Shown here in pieces: positions 10,070-23,137 of a DNA stretch of 64,000 nucleotides. Every line of letters begins with the position of its first letter. The stretch's first letter is position 1. The notes beneath the pieces are model-generated. The model did not search any database. It saw nothing but the letters and a program-made list of their open reading frames with translations, and was not told the DNA's origin. A program made the position numbers and the translations under genes. This DNA is from Tetracladium setigerum (Eukaryota > Ascomycota > Leotiomycetes > Helotiales): positions 2,046,001-2,110,000 of the forward strand of contig PZJY01000001.1 of NCBI GenBank assembly GCA_031472005.1, given 5' to 3'.

Positions 10070-13000
10070 ACTTTTGCGAGAAACGAAAAGTTGCCAGTGA
10101 ACCTTCAACCTTTCGAAGTCCCGAAAGAAGAGCCGACGAGTAGCTGCAGACGTTTGGAGATTCAGATTTGCGCTCCAACACACTCGGAGCATCAATTTTG
10201 GACAATGAATCATGAATATTTTTCTTTTCGTTGTGGGCGGCGGTTTGCGAGCAAGAGTGTTTGGTTGTGCTTTCCTCGTGACGCACCATACCGTGGGGGA
10301 AGTGCAGGAAAATTGGGATGAGAGCTCAGGACGAGGATTTTGAGTTTCAGTTGTATTATATATCTGTGAATAGAACAGAAATTTGTATTTTGCGATAATT
10401 TCTCAATTTCAATCACTAAATTCATCAAAAACCCACCGTATGAAATGACTATCCATCCTCATCTACTTCTGATGGTCATACCAAGAAGTCATGACATGGG
10501 TAGATTTGAGTTTGAGCTGATTGAAGATGGTATGGAATTTTATGAATATTATTCGAGTAACTTTGGACGACGAGGAAGCCGCGTCTTGTCAAGTGACAAA
10601 ATTTGGACAGCGGTATGTATACATATCGCCAATGGTTTGAAAACGAATCTCTCACGGCTCTAGTATCTTCGCGAAAATCGAAATACATCCTTTTTTTGAA
10701 CTTCATTGCGAAAGAGAGTCTCAGCGTGGAATACCTGCCAGGTAGCTTTCTCATGGACGAAGTTGGTTCACCCCGCCTCAAGACCTTGACTGGAATTCTC
10801 ATGAGTACTAAAACCATGAAGATAATTAAAATTACTCCAGTACAGTGAGTAAGAATCCTCCAATAAATGTTTCGTACATAGCATCACAATAATGCAAGTC
10901 AGCACAACTCTTTATCTTCGGCCAAATAGGTTCTGTTCCACACCTGCTCGTCGACGTCACCTCCCTGCCCAACAGCCCCACGATAACTCTAGTCTCCAAT
11001 GATTTGTCCAAGAGATACAAGACTTCATCTGATGTTTTCAGCTCCGACGCAAGATAATCGCGCATTCCGAAAGCAACGAACATGCAAACAAGCCTGGAGA
11101 TGACGATGAAGCAAGGTACTGCCAAGCACTCCGCAGACTCCCATCCATCCACCCAACCACCAACGATAGAGACGAGCGCGGGATAAAGTGATGGGCAAAA
11201 CCATCCTCCCGCGTTTTTCTTTTGATACAAGGGCTTATTATCCATCAGCCTTTGTGCTGTACTCGGCGAATTGATGATCAGGGGCCTAATGTAGGTCGAC
11301 TCCATTGAGAAGAGAAGCCATTTCGTATTGTTCGTTGCCTGCAGGTGGCAGTGTGGTGGCAACAAAGCAGAAATCTTGCAGTACATTAAAACATGGCAAG
11401 ATCTCATGATCGACTGAATTTGGGATCTTTTCTTCCTTTTCTGGTATTTCGGTATTACTACCGTGAGCCACGGTCGGCTCAGTCAAACCACATCTTTTTA
11501 CAGTACATGTGATTTTCGGCAGCCCTCTCAAATGAGATTAAGAACATCATGCCATACTAATCAATAGGCGAGGTTGTGTTAGTTCCCAATCGGTTTAGAT
11601 AAGCGCTAGCCAATGGCCAGTTGGTTGCTAGAAATTTTAATTGCGTATTCCATCCTATTGTTTTCTTCACTCGCGTTGGTTACTCTCCTTTACAAACACA
11701 CGATATCAAACGATTATCAGTTATTCGAGAAAATTGTTTAAAACCCCTCAGATTATATCGTCAGTATTCCTATATATTTGGGTCTAAGTTGTGTTTTTAG
11801 TCCTGTTTTTTTTTTCCATTTGTGCCCAACCTACCTACCTAGACCCCCATCCAATTCTCCACAAAGCTTGGAGATCTAGGACGGCCCGAACTTGGAATTA
11901 TCCAAGCGATTACTACACATTAAGGTCAAAATCTTGATATGATTGACAGAGAAAGAAATCCAACAAGATCCAGATCGAGATAGATCTGCTCTGGAGGGTT
12001 TCAAATCTGGGATGATAAAGAAATGGCCATGTTATCTTACAGTGTCTATCCTGGATCAGCACATTCTTGGGCACGACCATGATTATCTGTGCCATTAACT
12101 ACAGGCAGACTTCGAGCTTACCCGATCCTGGTGGTGAAATTATAGTGAAGTGTTGTTGGTGCTCAATGAATCATGTGAGTACACGTGATATCATATCGTA
12201 TAGCAAGACAGATAAATCCTCGCTCGTATCAAGCCGTGCAGAATATAACCTTTCGGCCCAGGACTTTAATATGCGCCAGATGACGGCATAGAATTGCCCC
12301 TACTTCCCCAGATACTGCGGGTTAAAGTCCCTTCCGCTTCCCCACGAAGAAGCGCTCGCTTCCACAAAAATTGAACGCCCAACCTGACATGGTCGCCCTT
12401 TATATTGAGAAAGAAAGGAGGCTTCTCATCAACTTCCTCGTTCGCGTGATTGATCGTGGGGTCAAATTAGGCTCAGGAGACCGCACAGGATTTCTTTGAT
12501 TCTGCAGACGCCTCACGTGGGCATAATATGGGGTGTGTATAGTATAGTGCGGCCTTGCTTTCGGGTTTAATATGGATAATCGGGGCTTCACTGGAGGTTT
12601 GGCCGAAACTGGTGCTAGCGCCAAGGAAATAATAATCTAGCGATAATGATTGTTGTGACTACAGCGAGAGAATTCATTCGTCCATGGATAGGATAGTACG
12701 TGGGTGGTTGGTCTTTTCTCATCTATGGAATGGTCTGTTTGAATGAATCCTGATGTTGTGAATGACCGACTGGCCCTGTCCAGGCTATTGGATGACGGGT
12801 CTCACTCATCAACATCCGAATTGGTTTTTGCTACTGCGTGTAATTTTCATGATTTTCTTTTCTTTTTGATTGTCGTGTCTGATGTTGTGGCCATGAAGCT
12901 GAAATTGTATATATATTGGAGCCAATGCCCCTGCATACTGACTATCTTTCCACTACTGTGCCACAACCAAACCTCGTTCGAATTGCTCATCGACTTTCAA

Positions 13001-13144
13001 TCAACTCGAAAACTTCTCAAAATATTAAAGAGAGCTACACAAAGTTCCAGAAAAATCAAGGGTGTTGGCGAAATTCGGAAGTGATTGCCATATCGACAAC
13101 AGCTCCCTTCTTTTCGCTTTAAATCTCGAACACGAACACCAAAA
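10070..13144. other. Gene-poor stretch
   Basis: Three kilobases hold only short ORFs apart from the doubtful minus-strand ORF at 10832-11407. The AT-rich part around 11600-11950 has poly-T tracts. The last few hundred bases should contain the promoter of the TmpA-like gene. Confidence 0.4.
10832..11407 (-). CDS. Doubtful ORF, 191 residues
   Basis: This open frame is longer than expected by chance here. The product has several hydrophobic stretches, for example around LYPALVSIVGGWVDGW and VSRLVCMFVAFGM-like residues, so it could be a fragment of a membrane protein. I see no conserved motif and no clear splice partners. It may be a relic or a chance ORF. Confidence 0.2.
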   Translation of the reverse strand: MRSCHVLMYCKISALLPPHCHLQATNNTKWLLFSMESTYIRPLIINSPSTAQRLMDNKPLYQKKNAGGWFCPSLYPALVSIVGGWVDGWESAECLAVPCFIVISRLVCMFVAFGMRDYLASELKTSDEVLYLLDKSLETRVIVGLLGREVTSTSRCGTEPIWPKIKSCADLHYCDAMYETFIGGFLLTVLE

Positions 13145-15195
13145 ATGTCTTCAACATCGTCTGAAAAAGATGCCAAACATGCTGTCGCCCACATCGAGGA
13201 TCTGGATGATGCAGAGAAAGGCATGTACGAAAAGACGCACAGCCTGCCAGTGCGTCCACCACTGGCCGCCCATGTAGACCCAAAGACGCAAGTTTACACC
13301 GACGCCTCTTTCTCTCCCATCTCACCCATTCATGAGGGCATAACGCCGTCCACAAGCATGCCAGTACTGTCTTTAACAGAGCCTGCAGGGGAACAAGAGC
13401 AGAACAACAACAGCAACAATAGACCAACAGCGGCAGCACCCAAGCGAACAATCAAGAAACGAAAAGTGCATGTCTTCCAACTTTGGTTCAACACGTATCG
13501 GAAGTTCTTCACCTTGGTTACTTTGCTCAATTTGACTGGCATAATCATGGCGGCGCTCGGCCGTTTCCCTTACGCTGACAAGCATCTAGGTGCGTTGGTG
13601 CTTGGAAACTTGCTTTGCGCAATTCTGATGCGAAATGAGCTGTTCCTTCGGTTCTTGTACATGATCGCCATCTATGGCTTGCGAAGTGTATGTCCCTCTC
13701 TCCATCACACATGTGCCCAAGTACTAATGGTGTTTTCCAGTGGGCTCCGACGTGCATTAAATTGGGTGTGGTTTCGGCTTTGCAACACGTCGGGGGAATA
13801 CATTCAGGATGTGCCCTTTCCGGAGCCGCGTAAGATACTCTTCTAGCTTGCGATGGCTTGGCTGACAGAATGTTTAGCTGGCTAGTCTTTAAGATCGTCA
13901 GTATTGTGCGGCATCATGCCACTCAGCACAGAGCTGTGATTGCCGCTGGTATCATCACCAACATCCTGGTGCTCGTTTCCGTTTTAAGCGCATTCCCATG
14001 GATCCGCAAGTCAGTATTTCAAGTTACTATCTGATGTTCCCATAACTAAATCAACAATTAGTTACCACCATAACGTATTTGAAGGACATCACCGCTTCAT
14101 TGGATGGCTCGGCCTAGCAGTATGCTCACACGTCCACGACCGCAAATCTTCTGCTGACAAACAACAGGCGACCTGGATCTTCGTAATCCTGGGGAACATA
14201 TACGATACAAATCTAAAGACATGGAATTGCAACGCTCATGCTCTTCTCAGCTCACAGGAGCTCTGGTTTGCCGTGTTCATGACAATCTTGTATTTATCCC
14301 CTCCATCGGCCAAGGGACATCTCTCATGCTTTGTAGTGTTCTAATCCCCTGGATTACTCTTCGGAAGGTACCTGTAGAAGTGGAGATTGTGAGTAACTCT
14401 ATGCTTCTTGCTCGAAATTGGCTAATGTTTTGTTTTAGCCATCGCCAAAAGTCGCAGTCATGCGATTCGAACGAGGAATGCAACAGGGACTCTTGGGCAG
14501 GATCAGTCGCACATCGGTCATGGAGTTTCACGCTTTTGGAATCATCAGCGAAGGCCGAAAATCTCCGTACCATTATATGATTTGTGGTGTTCAGGGCGAC
14601 TTTACGAAGAGTCTTGTTGACGAACCTCCCAAGGCCGTGTGGACTAGGGAGCTCAAATTTGGTATTCTTGATTGCTCAACTTCCCGATACATTCGCTAAC
14701 ATAAATAGCTGGTGTGGGCCATGCATCCGCGATGTTCAAAAGAGGAATTCGTATCTGCACTGGAACGGGCATTGGAGCGGCGCTATCCACTTGCATCCAG
14801 AGTCCAAATTGGTATGTCGCTCTTAGCGAATGTCTCGAAACATTGCGCTAAATTTGTGCTAGGTTCCTCATTTGGATTGGTTCTGATCAGGAGAAAACTT
14901 TTGGGCCAACGATTACCGGTCTGATTCATAACAATATCGAACCGGAGAGAATGATCCTTTGGGACTCGAAGAAACGAGGAGGACGACCAGATACCATGGA
15001 ACTCCTTACCAACACATGGAAGAGTTTTGGAGCAGAGGTCATCTTCATTACTTCCAATAGACAGGGAAATGACGAGATGATGCTAGGCTGTCATGCAGGT
15101 GAGTACATCCGTATAGTGAACAAAACAGACTGGAACTCCACTGACATTAGTTCGCAGCTGGAATGCATGCATTCGGAACTTTGTGGGATTTTTGA
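13145..15195 (+). CDS. tmpA: TmpA-like membrane flavoprotein
   Basis: Inferred exons: 13145-13687, 13741-13829, 13878-14009, 14062-14119, 14168-14289, 14337-14388, 14439-14661, 14709-14811, 14863-15098, 15158-15195, giving 531 residues. The first 110 residues are polar and disordered. Several membrane segments follow, with His residues around QHVGGIHSG and HHNVFEGHHRF that could bind haem as in ferric-reductase-like proteins. The C-terminal half is soluble and flavin/NAD-like: it has the CTGTGIGAA glycine-rich loop and ends in FGTLWDF. This matches Aspergillus nidulans TmpA, a membrane flavoprotein reported to act in asexual development. The same module is the C-terminal half of TmpL, but no adenylation domain is present here. 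The 47-nt intron at 14290-14336 was inferred from the expected MTIFVLIPW continuity. Confidence 0.82.
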
Positions 15196-17494
15196 TAGAT
15201 GTGTGTCTAGAGTTGGATATTGCGCTGCTTAGAGTTCGATGAAGCATAGCGAGGGCCCGGGGAGCTGTGACATGAGTATTGTAGAAGTTTCGATAGAATA
15301 TTGCATTTTCGCGTGGCTGGGCATCTGGGATCTTGTTTAGAGAAAACAATCTGACATTATCAAAGCCTTGACGTGTTGTTCGAAGAACTTGTTTGTCACC
15401 GTTTTCATTTGTCGATTGGCCTTCAAATGAGTCTTTGGCTATTGGCCTGACCCCGTGCGAATCACCACCATTGGGACCGTTCCCAAGAAATCAAGCCTTT
15501 GTAGAATCATAGCATGTCTTGAAGACTCATCCACTCATCCGGAGGACTGCGCCAATGGGGAAAGTTTGATGTACTCCCGACATGGGATGATTTCCCTAAA
15601 TCCTTTAGCATGAAAGTAAGGATTGTCACTGTGAGCCAAGAAGTCTCCCCATAGCAGCCTTTCCGCCAAGATGGTTGTAGATTGGGTATCATGCCCTCCT
15701 GACTGAAATCTGCGCGGCTCGGGTCGACGACCGTTTCGCAGATCTTAAGATCTCTCCATATTCTTCGCTGGATGCCTCATTCCAAAGTACTGCCTGCTTT
15801 TGTACGAAGGGTAGTACGATTTAGGAGCACGAGCCTTGAATACTACGCACAGAGAACCAGGAGAGATCATTCTTTCGGATCCTCGGAATCAGATAGAATC
15901 ATGTGTCACTGGCTTCTCGAGAATACGAGTGCACATATTGCAGGCAAAGATTCTGATGTGGCTCACAGATTGAGGGTTTGTGCTCAAGTAGAACGAGGTT
16001 GAATCTGTGACATCCAGCAAGGCAGTTGAGACTTGAGAGAAGGTGATCTTCAGCGAGACGGGTGGTTGAATCTCTCCAGATATATTAACCGGCGGCTGTT
16101 GTAGCCGTGGGGCTGCCTTGGCACACCACTGTCTCGACTTCTTGTCTGAATTTTCCCCAGACTAGGTTGCCAGCGGCTCAGCTCATATATACATGTATAT
16201 AGAGAGAGATAATGACTATGTCTCATGTTGAGGTCTCGACTCAAAACGGGACGGCGGAAGGAGATCACCGCGAGTGCCATACCGCCACTCCCAGAAGCAC
16301 AGAATCAGACTTGATTGATCAGGTGATAATGAAATGTATTCTCCTGTAATGAGGTTAGCAAAACTTGAATAATCTGAATTCAACTCTCTTGACGCCCGTT
16401 GAATCATAGCCAATCTATGAAGTTGGGGGTTGTCGTCGTACGAGGAGCACGGGATTTGTGCATCTGGTTCACAGAAATTGCACGATTACCGTCTTTTACA
16501 TGCCTCCTCGCCTTGCAATATTTCCCCTGACCAGTACTTCCATACTAACGTAATGAACACATCCAATTTGGATCTCCTCTTCATACTTCGGTAGGCGCCT
16601 AAATGAAGGCTTGGACACTTTGTCATGGGGAATTGTAGATCTCTTTGCTGATTCCGGAGCAACTTGTGCAGCTGGAGTAGCACAGCTTCCATCGCATATC
16701 TGTAAACACCGATGAGCGACGAGATACCCGAATGACGGGGGAGGTACAAGGGGTCTCCTAAATAAGAAAAAGGGTCCTCGAATGGTGGAAAGTTTATTGA
16801 GAGCGGCGGGTGGTGATGTTGTGCTGGTGATGCGTGACATGCCAAGTAGTCAAGTACGCAATGAGCACTAGATGATCTGTGGAAAGGGATGACCATGGGA
16901 TGACTGATTATACCGCTGTTGCGAGAATTCCACATCACAATGGATCAAGAAAGAGGAAGAGAGAGACAAGGGAGGTCGGTAGCGAGACAGCTGCCTGCAT
17001 TAGTGACTCTGAAACGTCAAACGTGCCGCATAAACACGCTAGATCGCTTTGGGCGGCAATGGAGGGATCAGCATGGGAATGTCAACATTCCAAGAGCTGG
17101 AGATCCAGCAGAAAACAAGCATCCTGGGACACCCCCAAGAACGCCCCTCCCCACAACTGCCATTGACGTGCCCCCTGAGAAGGAAGATTGCGAAACAGAG
17201 AACAACATCCTCCCTTCTTTTCTTACTGCTTCTGTTATTATTGTTTGTTGATCAACAAACCAACACATTCCACGTCGAAGGAAAGACTAAGGTCAGGTCA
17301 GGAGCTGCCGAAAGTAAACAACGATAATCCGCTCCCATACGTAACACGAGCACGAGCATCATAGATTCCCCATCACCCCGATCTTGAACATTACCACAAC
17401 ACCACCGCTACCACCACGTCACCCTCATTTCAAAGGGAAAACATCACTCCCCGATTGAACGATCCAACATCCAACCGCAAACGCTACCTCCATC
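15196..17494. other. Intergenic, no gene seen
   Basis: Over two kilobases hold only short overlapping ORFs on both strands. Two of them overlap on the minus strand at 16486-16938, without domain features. The C-rich, A-rich stretch at 17330-17490 looks like the promoter and leader of the next gene. Confidence 0.45.
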
Positions 17495-19313
17495 ATGTCG
17501 CTCTCAAGCACATACAAGCAGTTTCTCGCTGCGCCAAACGCCGCCCTGCTCGCCAGCAACGCCTCGCTCCACTATATCACAACCCTCACGTCGATCAACG
17601 GCTCTGCAGAGATCGTCAAGCACCTGAACCTCCAAAACCACGAGCTAAAGAAGAAGGAGGAAAAGTTCTTGGATGTGGTCGAAGGCGCAGATTCCATCGC
17701 TGTCGAGATTCATACCTGCATCGAATTCGAGACCGGAGGAGGCGCATATCTGCCAGCCTTGGACGACAACTTTTTGGCAGATCGCGTTGTGACCTTCCCA
17801 ATCGTCAGTATGCCACAGTTCCCTTGCGCGCAAGTTTCTAATGCCCGCAGATTCACATTGTCACCTTCAACACCGAGGGAAAGATTCTACAAGTCCGACA
17901 GAACTGGGACCAAGGTTCTCTCCTCAAACTGATCGATATTATTGGCCGAACTGGGCGCAATTGGCCAATTCGCGATGGCAGAGATCAAATCAAGCTGATC
18001 GCATCGAGCGTGAAGTTGACTGGAAAATCCGGCCCAGATCCTATCCAGAAAGGAGACGGGAGAGACATTGCTAGATCTCGTGAAAATTCCAACAATGTTA
18101 CAAGGGATCCGCATGCTACACTTTCGCTCTTTGCACCACGAGAAAAATACACGGGCGAGTCTCTCCCAGCCGTTGTTGCCACTCGTACATCCGCCGCTCC
18201 TGCCCCCCGAAATTACCATGAGTTGTTTGTTGGAAACGAATCCGATCGATCTCCAGCTTCACCCGACAAGAAATTCGAACGCCAGCCTTCCCCAGAGAGA
18301 GCAGCTAAAGCGGGTGCTGGCAAGAACTACGCCCGATCTCGACTGTTTGACGAGGACGATGATCCTGTCGCTGACAGCTTCTCACCCAAAGTCAATGCAA
18401 AGAAGTTCAACCACTTTGACTTCAACGATGAACATGATGAACCGACTTCTCGCCCTGCTATCCCCCAAGGGAAGACTAAGCACGCTAGTCAATGGGGCTT
18501 TGATGATTTCAATACGCCCGCGAAACCTGTTCCAGGCAAGGTTCTTCGCTCGAATGATGTTCGCCACTGGGGTAACAGCGACGACGAGGTGATCGATAGC
18601 CCAATCAAGTTCAAGAAGGTTGATAAGCCAAGAAAGGACGCCGAGCCACATTTTGAATTCGTGGATGATGGAACACCAGATGCTGAACGTCGCATTGTTG
18701 GCCGACCTCGTGGGACTCAAGCTAACAACGGCATGGGATTGTATAAAGACAGAACATATGGTGGAGATGAGGATGACAACGAAACCCCTGTTCAGAAGAA
18801 GGCCAACCTCATTGCAGACGAGAAAGCGCGTCGCAAGGTTTTTGATTCACAATTCTCCATGACTGATGACTCCCCTGCCGCAAAACCAAAGGCACAAATC
18901 TCCGATGATCGTGCAAAGGCGGTCAAGATGATGGATGCCAACTGGTCCAGCTACGATCAGTCGCCATCCGCTTCTAACCAGAAGGAAAACGTCCCAGCAT
19001 CCCCAACCACCAGTCGCGCGAATGCCAACAAGCCCCTCTCTCAGAAACCACAAATGTGTTCAACCAGGGCATCAATACTGCAGGTGATGGAATGGGAGGA
19101 AGAAAGGTAGCAGTAAACGAGGAAAAACGATCAGTCGGTATTGCAACGGGTGGTGACGGTATGGGAGGCAAGAAAGGGACTGGCAGACAATGGGGATTTG
19201 GCGACGAGAGTGATGGCGAGGAAGAGGGTGGTAGAAACGTCCAGGGAAAATACAAGACTGGAAAAACTCAGGGCAAACGCCAACCAACCGGCGGAGATTT
19301 CTGGGATTTCTAA
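17495..19313 (+). CDS. NTF2-like-domain protein with long disordered tail; one frameshift
   Basis: The exons are 17495-17803 and 17851-19313, with a 47-nt intron. Residues 1-150 resemble an NTF2-like fold: the protein begins MSLSSTYKQFLAAP, with LHYITTLTSI, GGAYLPALDDNFLAD and, after the intron, IVTFNTEGKILQVRQNWDQ. The rest is a conserved but low-complexity tail with repeated short motifs (FDEDDD, HFDFNDEHD, WGFDDF, HWGNSDDE, HFEFVDDGTP) and near the end WGFGDES and WDF. I know this architecture as a conserved fungal protein of unknown function. The frame breaks after QKPQ: one extra A in the A run at 19052-19054 would join it to FNQGIN and give 590 residues. As written the protein ends at 19110. 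Confidence 0.75.
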
Positions 19314-20428
19314 GTCAATCCTCTTATCTCCTGCCATGGGGTGGTTTGATGGGTATCTTTGGGTCACTGGAAAAAGACGTTGTGTGTTACGGCTGGCGTT
19401 TTGCTAAACTACAGCATGATACGGCCGATGATGAATATGTTATGAAGAGAAAAGGAACCACCCCAACGAAGACGACAGAGTTCGCAAAGCATTTTTATTT
19501 TCCTCGGAAATCAAAACAGTCAGGTGATGGAGAATCTGCTCCTACCTTACCCATCATTACCCAACCTTTTCTTTACTACTTTTCTTCTGTTGTTTTAACT
19601 TAGCCACCCTTTTTTTTCCATTGGGTTCTTTCGTTCTTGCTGTAGTGGTAGGAACTTTAGTGTCTATTGGATGGGAAAGAGAGAGATTGATATGAGAGGT
19701 GGACATCACAAAATTGCATGCGGACTCTGGATTGCCACCTTTCTTTGGTGGCTGCGGTTGTATGTTTATGTTTTATGTGTTATGATAGAAAATTAAGTAA
19801 AAGTATGATATTGAATACAAGCTTTTCCAAAGGCACAAAATATTTTTCTCTACTATTTTTCCTTTTTTGTAAGCTCATTGTGATGCACACAGTGATTTAG
19901 AAAATTGTCGAGATATTGAATCTTAGTTTTCCAGAATCTAGGCCATACCTGTAGAACACAGCATGCCACTAGCTATTTTTTTCCCAATTACTAATATTCA
20001 GTTTCTAGCTTGATCTAACACCCAAAGCGATTCCATTTTATATAACGAAACAATATCATTCTAAGAAATACTCAGCATTGTTGAGTCAAGAATAAGCCGG
20101 CTTGGCCATCTGGTAAAGCCCTCGGGTTCGGGATGCAAAAAGCCTTCTGGCTACGGAAAGAATGAATCGCTTTCTTCCCATTATCGCCTTCATGTTTTTG
20201 GTCCTCTCAGTCACTAGTTCGATTGTCTTTGTGGGCTGTCAAAGGAGAGCAAATCCGCTTTAGGACCATCGACCCATCAAAGCGTTCTTGGAACAAACAA
20301 TGCTCATGTTGTATTCTAATCTTTTGATATCAATTATAATTCAAAAATTATCTTCTCTATCCAACACTAAATTAAGTTTGTAAATCATTTTCACAAGCCT
20401 CAATAACTTCAATTTACCAATCAATAGT
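19314..20428. other. Intergenic
   Basis: The first part is the 3' region of the NTF2-like gene. The rest is AT-rich. TATATAAC at 20039-20046 is TATA-like but rather far (about 390 bases) from the amidoligase ATG. No gene or RNA is seen. Confidence 0.45.
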
Positions 20429-22775
20429 ATGTCGCTTCAGTACCATCCTAAAGACAAGATACTCAACGTAAAGCTCACATGGGCTATCGAACTCGAGTTC
20501 CTATTTGCCTACAAAGATGAAGTCATAAAAGACCTCCTCTCACGAACCGGTGGAGCCTTCGAACTCGTCAAGAGCATCCCACGAAAAGAGCGGCAATACG
20601 ATATTTCGAAAAGTTCTCCGTTTGCATTCACAACAACACCAGATATAGAATTACCTAACCACGCGCATAATTCATGGGGTGTGAGGGAAATTGGGGTGCA
20701 GAATGCAAAGAATCAACCTTTGATTCTCGAGCCGGTCCGGTTGGCGCATGAAAAGATTAGAAGACATGCCAGTGATCTTCCAATCGAAGTGCAAAAACGA
20801 TTCCACGAATCACTAAATATAAAAGATAAACACGATACCTGGACTGTTTCCACAGCCAGGACTGCGCCGGGAGTGGGACCACGGAATGTATATCAGAGGC
20901 TTGCACCCAACAAGCGATTCGAACGAGGCGCACGAACGCGGTGGGATTCTTTCGGCGTCAAACTCATCTCGCCCGTTTTCGAGACGGAGGTTAATAGAAA
21001 GGATCGTAGCCACGGGGATGGAGCTTCAATAAGTGAGATCCTCGCCGCTGTCACAGCTGAAGAGAGGGGGACAGATGCATTCATCACTAATCAATGTGGT
21101 CTACATGTCCACATTGGCGATCTTACGGGCGGCTTCAAATTAGCTGAGCTGCAAACACTCGCATATCTCTTGGTGATATACGAAGAGGAATTATCAACGT
21201 TACACCCTCCGTCTCGCAGACCTGGACATCGCGTCTCATATGACAATATCGAAAGTAATCGATCCGGCTTGATTCTGGAAAGGCGACCCAATGCCGAGAA
21301 ACTCTTCGTGGATGATTTCTGGCACTACACAAGGAGCATGCAGCAGTCGCAGGATTTTACAGATATGAAGTACAAGAAGCATATTTCTGTGCGAGGTATT
21401 AAGAAATGGGCTACAGATCAAACATCTGTAGATGGACTTGTGCAACGGTTTAATTGGCATGGAAGCGAAGATCGCCCGGGTCTTGAACATGGGAATCGTC
21501 TTCGTCAGGTTAATTTCGTGCCGCTTGTGCGAACTGATGGAGAGGAATTCCCGAAGATGATTGAATTTCGTGCGGCGCGTGGAACGCTTGAGGAGGATGA
21601 GGTGATGAGGTGGGTTGAGGTGTGTCTTGGACTCGTGCGTCTCGCGAAATACTATGCTGTTCATCCTGAGGAATTTCCCGTCGATGCATGGGATGATGTA
21701 TATGCCCAAGGCGACGAAGAGTCGATGGCGACGGGGAGTAGGATTAATGTGTTCGATCTTTTGAATTTAATGGGGATGGAGAAGGAGGGTGTGGAGTGGT
21801 GGGAAGATAGGAAGGCGAGGTGGAGTAATGTGATGAGTTTGTTGGCTGAGGAGAGGAGGAATAATGAGCATTTCAGAGATGACTTGGAAGATTTGAGTGT
21901 TCCCGATGATGCTGAAGAAGGGGAAGAAGAAGAGGAAGATGAAGCGACTTCGTCGATACCCAGGCTTCCGCCTCCAACTCCAACTGCACGTCGCACGAGG
22001 GCAGGTAACGATACTCCAACGCCTCAAGATGGAAGTCCAGTGAGCTCTTGATTTCTATTCCAATAAACCAATTCTGTAGGTAACTACTATAGACAGTACT
22101 AATTGCAAACAGAGAATGAGATACAGTAATGTGCGGCGACGAGGAGGAGCTCAACTCCCATCTCCATCTGCAGCTGCAGACGCTACTTTTGGCTCAGTTC
22201 AACCTAGCCTATGGGCCCAAAATTGGAATCCGGATCGAACGCGGCGAAGGCTATTTGAGAATGCCACAAGAAGCAGACCTGGTGCACCAGTAGGCAGTGA
22301 TTTACCAGTAAGTACTGTCTATACTCGTTTCTCTTTAGGAAGGAAACAAAAATAGAAAATGAGGAAAGATCCGCAAAACAATCAGAACTAATAATGCAAC
22401 AAGCCCGACATAACGAGTGACCCTCGAGACCAATCTTTCAATACGCATATTCAAGTTCCTCGACATGAATCAACTGGACTTACCAAAATGACCGATATCG
22501 CGCCAACGTCCGCCCCGACTCGATTGAAGGGACCACCACCACCACCACCACGTCCGGGCGTCATTGTGATTTCTGATGATGAAGATGGAGATGATTCGGA
22601 TGCTGAAGACACAGGACATGTAGAGATACTTTCACCGGGATATGAAAGAGAAAGAACTAGTCCTGCTAGTTCACCACCAACGGCGGCATATTCCAAGAGG
22701 AATCGTGATGGTGATGCAGTTGATGATTCGACTGATAAGCGAGGGAAGAGAAGGAAACATGTTCATTTTGCTTAG
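20429..22775 (+). CDS. Fungal amidoligase-family protein (Amidoligase_2) with disordered C-terminal tail
   Basis: The exons are 20429-22039, 22113-22307 and 22404-22775, giving 725 residues. All splices are in phase 0, so the first exon also reads through to a stop at 22049-22051 if unspliced. The enzyme domain shows the marks of the ATP-grasp-related amidoligase family: IELEF near residue 22, NQCGLHVHIGD near 220, and EFRAARGTLEEDE near 380. These would bind ATP, metal and substrate. The substrate of fungal members is not known to me. The family is expected to form amide bonds between amino acids or peptides. The C-terminal part is acidic, then Pro-rich (a run of CCA codons at 22533-22552), then acidic again (VIVISDDEDGDDSD), and ends in a basic patch, KRGKRRKHVHFA, which could be a nuclear signal. 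Confidence 0.85.
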
Positions 22776-23137
22776 ACTTTCAGGTGACCAAGAGGTCTTG
22801 TCTCTTGGGATGTGAGAAGGTTGATGAGATGGTTGATGGTGCTTTCTTAATGTAGGTAAATGGAGTTGAGGAGAAGAGAAAGATCAGTGATACAAAGACA
22901 GGGTGGAATAAAATCACCATACTTTCGCATATGTGCACTCCACACCTATACTGCGAACGACAGGAATGAGCGCGATACTTCATGAAAGACCACAACGAGA
23001 ATGCTGCAAAGGAAACATACAGGGAAAATATTCATGTACATCTATCTAACCTCAAAACAGGAAACTAAAAATAGTGGTCCATCAACCACAGGCTTTTTCC
23101 TAAGCCCTAGAACAGAAAATCACGAGTGATGATCCAT
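22776..23137. other. Intergenic between convergent genes
   Basis: This is the 3' region shared by the amidoligase gene and the minus-strand orphan. Nothing gene-like is seen. Confidence 0.5.

Noticed and set aside
16486..16938. Overlapping minus-strand ORFs of 150 and 114 residues
   Set aside because: Composition and lack of motifs suggest chance; two frames are open at once.
21236..21709. 157-residue minus-strand ORF
   Set aside because: Opposite the amidoligase domain, which carries conserved motifs on the plus strand.
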